Assembly (NCBI GenBank): GCA_016718825.1
Contig: JADKCL010000065.1
Coordinates: forward strand, 124,001 to 188,000
Direction of reading: 5' to 3'
Length of the DNA stretch: 64,000 bases
Source: Bacteroidota bacterium
Lineage (GTDB): Bacteria; Bacteroidota; Bacteroidia; J057; JADKCL01
The notes under the pieces are model-generated. The model searched no databases. It was not told the origin of the DNA and saw nothing but the letters and a program-made list of their open reading frames with translations. Within the stretch, counting starts at the first letter, position 1, and the number at the start of each line of letters is the position of its first letter. A program made the position numbers and the translations under genes. Shown piece after piece: positions 50,010 through 58,100 of the stretch.

Positions 50010-51500
50010 ATGTCTCAAAGAAGGTTTTTCTCGATTTCCTTGCTGTTGACGCTGTGTTTGTCTGGCGTTTTATTCCTCGAATCCCGTGCGCAACAACGCG
50101 ATCCGATCACGCTTAGCCGCTGCATCGCTTTGGCGCAATCGCAAAGTCCTGAGGCACAGATTGCCAAGAAAGGGCTTGCCTCCATTCATTGGGATTACAA
50201 ATCCTTCAGGGCAGGATTGTTGCCTGCCGTGCGCGCAGATTTTAATACCCCGGGATTGCTGCGTTCAATTCGGCAGGTCACGCAGAATGACGGAACAATC
50301 GCTTTCAGACAGCAAAATCAGGCATTTTCGTCAGGAACCTTGAGCATTTCGCAGCAAATCGCACCCACTGGCGGAAGTATTTTCGTCAGCAGCGGACTCA
50401 CAAGATTGGATGTGTTTGGGACGAATGCTTACCGACTTTACCAAGCTACGCCCTTGCTCGTGGGTCTGAATCAGCCGATATTTAGTTTCAACGCCCTGCG
50501 TTGGCAGCAAAAAATCAGGCCGGTGCAGTACCAACTTGCCGAGCGCCGCTACCTCGAAGCCTTGGAAGATGTGGCCCTGAGCATCACCGGGAAGTATTTT
50601 GACGTGTACATCGCGGAAATGAGCCTGAAAAATGCCCAATTCAACCTGAGCATCACAGATTCCGTCTTCACCATTTCCGAAGGTCGTTTCCGTGTCGGAA
50701 AAATCGCCGAGAATGACTTGCTACAAACGGAATTGGCGTTTTTGAATGCACAAGTGCAAACGCAGCAGGCACAGGTGAGCCTGCAAAAAGCCAAGCTGGA
50801 ACTCGCCATCAGCCTCGGATTGCCCAACAACGCGGATATTTCCGTGGAACAACCCGAAGAATTGCCTTTGATCGAGATTGACCAGGAATTTGCATTGAAT
50901 GAGGCCAAGCAAAACCGCAGCGACCTGCTCGATTTTGAGTCCCGTGGCCTGCAGGCTGAGAGTTCGGTGGCGCAAGCACGCGCCAACGCGCGCTTGAATG
51001 CGAACTTGAGTGCCACTTTTGGTATCAACAACAGCGATACGACGATCGCCGGTTCGTTTCAGAATCTCGCCGAACAACAAACGGCGAGCATCGGCATCGG
51101 TATTCCGATCTTCCAATGGGGCAAAGCCCGCGCCGATGTACAATCCGCAGCGCTGCAACGCGATCAGGTGCAGGAGCAAATCCGGCTTGATCAGCGGCGA
51201 TTCGAACGTGACCTTCGGTTTCAGGTCATGGACTTTTTGCAGGCACAACAACAATTACAGCTCGCCTCCAAAAGCGATACGATTGCCCAAAGACGATTCG
51301 AAGTCGCCAAAAACCGCTACCTGATCGGGAAAATTGACATCACCAATTTCCAAATTGCCCAAAACGAAAAGGACATGGCTCGATTGAGCTATTTTCAGGC
51401 TCTGCGGCAATATTGGGTGGCGTATTACCAACTGCGCCGTGCTTCACTTTACGACTTTGTCAAGGCCGAAAAGGTCACGATGCCGGAAATGGAGTTTTAA
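50010..51500 (+). CDS. TolC-family outer-membrane channel
   Basis: Outer-membrane efflux protein of 496 residues, signal peptide MSQRRFFSISLLLTLCLSG. Two repeated helical TolC halves, marked by FRVGKIAENDLLQTELAFLN and RYLIGKIDITNFQIAQNEKD, with long heptad-rich helices between. The start at 50010 follows the permease stop by 11 bases; a longer frame overlaps the permease gene. It completes the tripartite pump. Confidence 0.9.
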   Translation: MSQRRFFSISLLLTLCLSGVLFLESRAQQRDPITLSRCIALAQSQSPEAQIAKKGLASIHWDYKSFRAGLLPAVRADFNTPGLLRSIRQVTQNDGTIAFRQQNQAFSSGTLSISQQIAPTGGSIFVSSGLTRLDVFGTNAYRLYQATPLLVGLNQPIFSFNALRWQQKIRPVQYQLAERRYLEALEDVALSITGKYFDVYIAEMSLKNAQFNLSITDSVFTISEGRFRVGKIAENDLLQTELAFLNAQVQTQQAQVSLQKAKLELAISLGLPNNADISVEQPEELPLIEIDQEFALNEAKQNRSDLLDFESRGLQAESSVAQARANARLNANLSATFGINNSDTTIAGSFQNLAEQQTASIGIGIPIFQWGKARADVQSAALQRDQVQEQIRLDQRRFERDLRFQVMDFLQAQQQLQLASKSDTIAQRRFEVAKNRYLIGKIDITNFQIAQNEKDMARLSYFQALRQYWVAYYQLRRASLYDFVKAEKVTMPEMEF

Positions 51501-51508
51501 GGATCAGC

Positions 51509-52138
51509 TTATTGCTTGACAAAAAGGCCTTCGGAATGGGTATTGCCACTTCCGAGGGCAAGCCAAATGGAAGTGGAAAAATGACTTTCATCGAGCGAGG
51601 TGATGCTGCCCGAAGTAGATACGCCAGCACAAAACGAGTCAAAGTAAGCCATTCGCTCCTCGAAGGTCACGCGTCCATTCACAACGAGTCCTGTACCCGT
51701 AAAGCCGCAGGGATAATTGACAAAATTGCTGATTTGTACTTTTTGAATATCGCTCGATACTGCTGTTACGATCATGGTATAAGGCCCGACCGTGTCATTG
51801 TTGTCGTCGATATGTGAACCGGTCCATGTGCCTAAAAATTTTTCGCGCCAGAGGCGATTGCATTTACCGTTTGTGTCGAGTTCATAATCCAGATCACAAA
51901 GACAGCTACCATCAGTAACGTCGCAAGTGCCATGGCCACAGTCTACGCCAAAACAAAGTTGCTCCTTCGTGCATTTTCCATCAGCGCCAATACCCCACCC
52001 CTCCTCACATTCGCAGATCCCATAGGCGCAAACGCCATGTCCGCAATCCACATTTTTGCACAGGGTTTTGCGACAACTGCTGAAACCCAGCAATAGGATG
52101 GTGCCCAGAAACAAGATTGGCAATGCTTTTTTCACCAT
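51509..52138 (-). CDS. Lipoprotein with two EGF-like domains, copy 1
   Basis: Surface or periplasmic lipoprotein of 209 residues. Lipobox LGFSSC (Cys22). Residues about 26-95 hold two EGF-like modules (CKNVDCGHGVCAYGICECEE and DCGHGTCDVTDGSCLCDLDY, six Cys each). A C-terminal lipocalin-like beta domain (about 97-209) starts LWREKFLGTWTGSHIDDN. Function unknown. It is paralogous to the next gene upstream on the same strand. Confidence 0.8.
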   Translation of the reverse strand: MVKKALPILFLGTILLLGFSSCRKTLCKNVDCGHGVCAYGICECEEGWGIGADGKCTKEQLCFGVDCGHGTCDVTDGSCLCDLDYELDTNGKCNRLWREKFLGTWTGSHIDDNNDTVGPYTMIVTAVSSDIQKVQISNFVNYPCGFTGTGLVVNGRVTFEERMAYFDSFCAGVSTSGSITSLDESHFSTSIWLALGSGNTHSEGLFVKQ

Positions 52139-52233
52139 TTCGCGGAATTTGATACTGATGACTTGGCTAAAGATAATTTGTTTTATTCATTTCATTAGCC
52201 TGTGAATCAGAGAAATAATTGATCTAATCGGAT

Positions 52234-52866
52234 TCATTGTCTTTGGAAATTCCCACTGATGGGATGGTAGCCCGAAGTGTTGATATAAACTTGTGCCTCC
52301 AAAAATAGATTGTCGTTGTCGATCAAGCGGGCATTTCCAGTCACGTCGTATGCGCTGCAGGTAGATGTCATCTCGAAAACTTCTCCAGGGGCGAACACGG
52401 TAGCAATCACTGAAAGTGGCGCGTTGAAAGTCGCACAGTCCCAATCACAGAAATTATCGATCGTGATCCGCATAATCGATGCCGAGTTGGCCGAAATGGT
52501 AAAGGAATAGGGGCCATGGTTCACATTGCCGTCCAGATGCGAACCGTACCAAGTCCCGATGAAGGAATCCCGCCACAGCTTGTCACATTTGCCACTTGGG
52601 CCGACTTGATAGTTTTCGTTGCAATCACAATTTCCGTTGGGATCGTTGCAAGTTCCGTTGGGCCCGCAGTCTTTGAGGTAACAAAGGTCCTCCAGCTCGC
52701 ATTTGCCGGTAACGTCTTTTGCCCATCCCGGCTCGCATTCGCAGGAACCTTTTTTGCAGTCACCATGTTCGCCGCATTCTGATTCCTTGCATTTGGAGAA
52801 GGGGTTGCAAGAGGTCGAAAGCAGAAGGAGAAGGGATGCTGATAACAGGAAAAAGGACTTTTTCAT
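52234..52866 (-). CDS. Lipoprotein with two EGF-like domains, copy 2
   Basis: Paralogue of the preceding lipoprotein, 210 residues. Lipobox LSTSC (Cys20), two EGF-like modules (ECGEHGDCKKGSCECEPGW and DCGPNGTCNDPNGNCDC), and the same beta domain starting LWRDSFIGTWYGSHLDGN. The shared order and 95-base gap mark a tandem duplication. EGF modules in bacterial lipoproteins are unusual outside a few lineages. Confidence 0.8.
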   Translation of the reverse strand: MKKSFFLLSASLLLLLSTSCNPFSKCKESECGEHGDCKKGSCECEPGWAKDVTGKCELEDLCYLKDCGPNGTCNDPNGNCDCNENYQVGPSGKCDKLWRDSFIGTWYGSHLDGNVNHGPYSFTISANSASIMRITIDNFCDWDCATFNAPLSVIATVFAPGEVFEMTSTCSAYDVTGNARLIDNDNLFLEAQVYINTSGYHPISGNFQRQ

Positions 52867-52913
52867 CTAAAAACGAGTGCTTCGGGGTTGGAAATCAGGC
52901 GCAATTTATTGAA

Positions 52914-53564
52914 TTATCTCTTTGCTCGCCAATCTTCAAAAAGGTAGATCGCCAACAATCCGCTGACGTTTTTGATGAGGCGTTTGGCTTCGTCAGGGCG
53001 GGCAACGTAGGTGTGGATGAACTCACCTTCGCCATAATGACCGCCCTTTTGCATGTGATAGGCATCGATTTCGGCGCGGTCCATTTCGATTTCGCAGGAG
53101 AAAAAGTAGCCCGCCTCATCGAGCAAGCCCGGGGACGAGTAAAGCCTTTCGGGATTGTGGAGGGTGAGCCATTCCTTTTGAATGGTCATTCCTGTTTCTT
53201 CGCTGACTTCGATCAAAGCCACGTCATAGGGGTCGGCATGGCTGTCACACATCCCGGCAGGATGCTCGTAAAATAAGGCGCCATTGGCGACACGTCGCTG
53301 ACAGACAAGGAGTTGGAATTCCTCGCGTGTTTCGCGGTCGATCAGGCAGGTGAGTACCGAGACGAAATTTCCGCGCAGCATGACGATCGGCAACAATGGA
53401 TTGCCTTCGGGGGCTTTTGCATCCATTTTGACCAGCGAAAACAGGATTTCTCCGTTGCGCTTGCGGATGGTGCTGAGTTCCTCCAGTCCGTGGAGGGAAA
53501 CGCCGTTGGCTTCGAGGTCTGCGGACCAAGTCCGGTATTTGAGGCTATCCTTGAGATCTTGCAT
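52914..53564 (-). CDS. NUDIX hydrolase-like protein
   Basis: Cytoplasmic protein of 216 residues. The Nudix helix is recognisable in GMCDSHADPYDVALIEVSEE followed by TGM. The metal-binding E-X-X-E-E core (EVSEE) is kept, but the first Glu and the Arg of the standard box read Ala and Ile. It resembles ADP-sugar or nucleoside-diphosphate-linked Nudix enzymes in length. Substrate unknown. Confidence 0.8.
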   Translation of the reverse strand: MQDLKDSLKYRTWSADLEANGVSLHGLEELSTIRKRNGEILFSLVKMDAKAPEGNPLLPIVMLRGNFVSVLTCLIDRETREEFQLLVCQRRVANGALFYEHPAGMCDSHADPYDVALIEVSEETGMTIQKEWLTLHNPERLYSSPGLLDEAGYFFSCEIEMDRAEIDAYHMQKGGHYGEGEFIHTYVARPDEAKRLIKNVSGLLAIYLFEDWRAKR

Positions 53565-53585
53565 GGGGGGAAATTAGGAATTTAG

Positions 53586-53678
53586 AATGGAGAATTGAAA
53601 ATTGAAAATGGAGAATTGCGAAGCATATCACGTCAATAAACCCGAAGGGTTCAGCGCGGCTAATTGAAAATGGAGAAT
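53586..53678. repeat. REP-like dispersed repeat, one full unit
   Basis: AATGGAGAATTGCGAAGCAT at 53608 on, then AACCCGAAGGGTT (53638-53650) and GCGCGGCTAATTGAAAATGG. Same order as at 10993-11175. It separates the Nudix gene from the cytochrome b5-like gene. Confidence 0.75.
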
Positions 53679-53762
53679 GACTGTATCTCCTGGAAATTGC
53701 CATTCACTTTTTAGTGCTACCCAATCCTCTGAATTGGGCGACTTCGGTTCGTGAATTCCGGT

Positions 53763-53996
53763 TCAAACCAACCTTCCAATCGCCTTGAATTTTTCGAAAA
53801 CACGCTCGTTGTGAGGAGCATCGGGTAATTCGTCGGTGAGATCTTGGCCGGCCCAGTGCTCGTAGTGTTTGCCGTTGCGCCACATGCGGCTCTCCGTTAC
53901 GTCATAGATCACGCCTTGGTAGGCGACCCAGATTTCGTCGCGGTCTTGGCCATTGCGCAAGCCGAGTTGTGAGCGCGTGTAGATCGGTAGTTCCAC
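53763..53996 (-). CDS. Small cytochrome b5-like heme/steroid-binding domain protein
   Basis: Single-domain protein of 77 residues resembling the cytochrome b5-like family: PIYTRSQLGLRNGQDRDEIW, the core VAYQGVIYDVTESRMWRNG and a His-rich GKHYEHWAGQDLTDELPDAPH. Whether both axial His are in the right places is uncertain; small bacterial members often bind heme or other ligands loosely. No signal peptide. Electron-transfer partner unknown. Confidence 0.8.
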   Translation of the reverse strand: MELPIYTRSQLGLRNGQDRDEIWVAYQGVIYDVTESRMWRNGKHYEHWAGQDLTDELPDAPHNERVFEKFKAIGRLV

Positions 53997-53999
53997 GGG

Positions 54000-54120
54000 A
54001 AATGAGAAATGAGAAATGACATCGGGAAGGGAGTAGTTAGAAAGTAGCAGTTAGCAGTTGGGATAGGGAAACTTCTAACCGCTAACTGCTAATTTCTCAT
54101 TTCTAATTTCTCATTTCTAA
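54000..54120. repeat. Inverted purine-rich repeat entering the end of asd
   Basis: AAATGAGAAATGAGAAATGA on the left and AATTTCTCATTTCTAATTTC on the right; in the middle TTAGCAGTT faces AACTGCTAA (about 54049 and 54084). The right arm encodes the last residues of Asd. Confidence 0.65.
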
Positions 54121-55096
54121 TCTTCAAAACAACGTATTGCGCGATTTGCACCGCATTGGTGGCCGCACCTTTACGCAGGTTGTCGGCGACGACCCAGAGG
54201 TTCAGTGTTTTAGGCTGACTCTCATCCCTTCGGATGCGGCCCACGAAGACCTCGTTTTTCCCTTCGGCATGCAGCGGGGTAGGGTAGAGGGCTGTCTTCG
54301 GATCGTCCCGCACAATCACACCGGGCATCGTTGCAATGAGTTTTTTGGCTTCGTCCAGGTCAAATTCGGTATGGAATTCGACGTTGATGCTCTCGCTGTG
54401 GCCGCCTTTGACGGGTACCCGAACCGTGGTCGCAGTGACGGCAATTTTGGGGTCACCGAGGATTTTGCGGGTCTCGTGGACCATTTTCATCTCCTCGCGC
54501 GTGTAGTCGTTCTCCAGAAAGACATCGCAATGCGGCAAGACATTGAAGTCGATTTGGGCCGGATAAACTTTGGCGCCATCGACGCCATGGCGTTCGTTCA
54601 TCATCTGTTCCAAAGCGGCTTTTCCGGTGCCGGTCACACTTTGATATGTGCTCACGACGATCCTGCGAATGCCGTAAGCCTTGTGCAAGGGTGCCAAAGC
54701 CATGACCATTTGGATGGTCGAACAATTGGGATTGGCGATGATTTTGGCGTCGCCGATGGCTTGGGAATTGATTTCGGGAACCACCAATGGCACGTTGGGA
54801 TCCATTCGCCAGGCAGAAGAATTGTCAATCACCACTGTGCCCACTGCTGCAAATTGAGGTGCAAATTCCTTGCTCGTGCTGCCACCTGCCGAAAACAACG
54901 CGATGTCCGGACGTTTGGAAATCGCGGTTTCCATGCCCACAACGGCATATTCCTTGCCTGCGAATTGGATTTTTTGCCCGATGCTCCGCTCGGAAGCAAC
55001 CGGAATCAATTCGGAAATCGGGAACTTTTCTTCCTCCAGAACTTGGAGCATCACCCTGCCCACCAAGCCGGTGGCGCCAACAACTGCAACTTTCAT
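54089..55096 (-). CDS. asd: Aspartate-semialdehyde dehydrogenase
   Basis: Cytoplasmic NADPH enzyme of 335 residues that reduces aspartyl phosphate to the semialdehyde for Lys, Thr, Met and cell-wall diaminopimelate. NADP loop GATGLVGRVM (8-17), catalytic Cys125 in ANPNCSTIQM, and the active-site His in VKGGHSES. The last ten or so residues, IRNEKLEMRN, are read from the dispersed repeat at 54000-54120 and are not part of the family fold. Confidence 0.94.
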   Translation of the reverse strand: MKVAVVGATGLVGRVMLQVLEEEKFPISELIPVASERSIGQKIQFAGKEYAVVGMETAISKRPDIALFSAGGSTSKEFAPQFAAVGTVVIDNSSAWRMDPNVPLVVPEINSQAIGDAKIIANPNCSTIQMVMALAPLHKAYGIRRIVVSTYQSVTGTGKAALEQMMNERHGVDGAKVYPAQIDFNVLPHCDVFLENDYTREEMKMVHETRKILGDPKIAVTATTVRVPVKGGHSESINVEFHTEFDLDEAKKLIATMPGVIVRDDPKTALYPTPLHAEGKNEVFVGRIRRDESQPKTLNLWVVADNLRKGAATNAVQIAQYVVLKIRNEKLEMRN

Positions 55097-55168
55097 GATT
55101 TAAGGTTTTCGTAGCCTCGAACTTCCGTTTCTTATTCGTAAATTCAAGGCGTAAATATACGGAAATTA

Positions 55169-58100
55169 ATGCTGCGTCTGCGCTTTGTACTGCCTTGGTT
55201 GCTCTGCTGTCTGTCCAGTTTCGGATACGGTCAATTCACTGACAATTTCAGTGATGGCAACTTTACGGCCAATCCTGTCTGGAGTGGGGACAATACCGAA
55301 TGGGAGGTGCTCACGCAGCGCCTCCATTTGAACGGTCCCGCCGTTGCCAATACGACCTCCCACCTGAGTACGCCTTCGACGGCGATTGAAAATACCACTT
55401 GGGAATTTACCGTGGATCTTGTGGGTACAACTGCAGGCGGGAGTTTCGTGGAGGTGTTTTTGACTTCAGACCAAGCCAATATCGAATCCAACACCGCCAC
55501 GGGTTACTTTGTGCGGATCGGAGATGCATTGGATGAAATTTCATTGTTCTATTCGAATTCTGGGGCGAATTCGAAAATCATTGATGGGGCGGATAATCGA
55601 ATTGCAGTTACCAATCCGCATGTAAAGGTGACGGTGACACGCGACTGTGCCGGACTTTGGACCTTGGTGATCGACACGAGCCCCGGAGGCACAAATCCCA
55701 TTACCGAAGGTACAACCACTCACACACTTTCGACTACCTCTTCCTTTTTTGGCGTATTGACCACCTACGCGACCGCCCCCAGAAATACTTGGTGTTTTGT
55801 GGACGACATTTCGGTGACAGCGACGACTTGTCCAGATCTGATTCCCCCAACAGTCCTCACCGTGGTTCCAAATTCGGCGACAAACGTCACGGTGACATTT
55901 TCAGAAAGGGTCGGTTTGGCGACAGCAGAAAATGCATCCAATTACCTGTTTAACTATTTGTTTAATCCTGCAACGGCGACCATTCGGGTAGGGGATTCGA
56001 CAAAAGTGGACTTGGATTTGGGAGCGAATAGTCTGTCCAGTTGTGGGATCGACTTCGTCACAATTGCCAACGTTGCAGACAGGGCGGGCAACATCATGGT
56101 GCCCGACACACTCAATTCGACCTATTTTTTGCCGGGAACGGCAGTTTGGAAATCCGTAGTGATCTCCGAAATCATGGCGGACCCATCACCGACGCCCAAC
56201 TGCCTTCCTGCATTCGAATTCATCGAGATTCACAACCGCAGCAATTTCCCGGTTGACCTCAATGGCTGGAAAATCTCCGATCTCGGTCCCGGCATCACGA
56301 TCATCAACACAAGCTATCCGCTCTGTCCAGGTGAATATGCCATTCTTTGTGCGCCAACAGCCAATTTCACGGGGTACAACAATGTGATTCCTGTGACCGG
56401 ACTTTCCTCGACATTGCTGAACAATACCGGTGACAACCTGGGTTTGCGCAGCAATGCGGGCGTTTTGGTGGATTCCGTGGAATATCTGCTTTCTTGGTAT
56501 CAGGATGCGATCAAGGACGATGGCGGATGGTCATTGGAGCTGATCAATCCGAATGATACTTGTTCCACGAATTCCAATTGGATTGCCAGCAATGACGCCT
56601 GTGGCGGGACGCCGGGCCTGCAAAATTCGGTTTTCTCCACGATTCCGGACACATCTGATCCCGTGATCACCTCGATTTCGGTGATGGGTGCGAGCAATTT
56701 GTTGGTTTGTTTTAGCGAACCGGTAGTGCCTGCCATCGCCAATATTCCGACGAATTATTTCGTGAACAACGGCCTGGGACAGCCCATTTCTGCGATTGCA
56801 GCTCCGCCATCGTTCAATTGCGTGACCTTGCTTTTCGCTTCGCCGATCGATACAGGTATCGTTTACACCCTCACGGCAACCAATATCGCCGATTGCAATG
56901 GCAACAATGCGCCCACTTCCGGAACTTTCATGATTTCTGGTACTGCTGCTGCCAATGACGTGATCATCAATGAGATATTCTTTGATCCGGACATCAATGC
57001 CACCAACTTGCCCAACGTCGAGTACGTGGAATTGTACAACCGGAGTGCCGATGCCTTCGACTTGGCCGGATGGAAATTCCGGGACTCGGGGACGCCACAG
57101 ACGCTGGGGAATTATTTGTTGTTACCCGGAAGCTATGTGATTCTCTGCGATTTGGCGGATACCGCATCCTATTCGGGACTTCCTTATCTGGGCTTGCTCA
57201 CTTGGCCTTCGCTCAACAATACGGGCGATAATCTAGGGTTACGCGACAGCTATGGCAGCCTCGTCGACAGTGTCGAATATTTGGACACCTGGTACAATGA
57301 CCCCAACAAATCGGCTGGTGGCTGGTCGATCGAGCTGATCAATCCGGGCGATACTTGCAATGCAATGTCCAATTGGGCTGCTTCCGTTGATCCGGATGGC
57401 GGAACTCCAGGTGCTGTCAACTCTGTGTTTTCGACGGTTCCTGATACAGATCCTCCGCATTTGATGTCCGTTACCGTTGCCGGACCGAATTCCGTGACGG
57501 CCTGTTTTGATCAGTCTTTGGATCCCGTTTCTGCTGGAACTTTGGGAAATTATTCCGCGAACAACGGTTTGGGTACGCCTTCGAATGCATTTGTGGGTGG
57601 CACAGGAAATATGTGCGTGACCTTGGTCTTTGCATCACCGATCGATACCGGAACCGTTTATACCTTGACCGCAACCGGCATCGAGGATTGCGCCGGAAAC
57701 TCCACCACCAACACCGGAACATTCCTCATTTCGGGCGAAGCGAATTGGCGGTCGGTCATTATCAATGAGATCTTCTTCGATTTTGATACGACCGTAACGA
57801 ATTTGCCAGCGGTGGAATATGTCGAATTGTACAACCGCAGTAGCACGCCATTTGACCTCGGAAACTGGAAATTCAGGGATTCGAGTTCGACCAAGACCCT
57901 CACCGGCTATGTACTTGCGCCTGGCGACTACGTGATCCTTTGCAAGGAAAGTGATACTGCCGCCTACACCGGCATCCCTTATTTGGGACTTTCTTCCTGG
58001 CCTTCGCTGAATGACGGTGGGGACAATTTGGGATTGCGCGACCAAGCCGGAAATTTGGTGGACAGCGTGCAATACCGCGCGCCCCTTTGGTACCATGACA

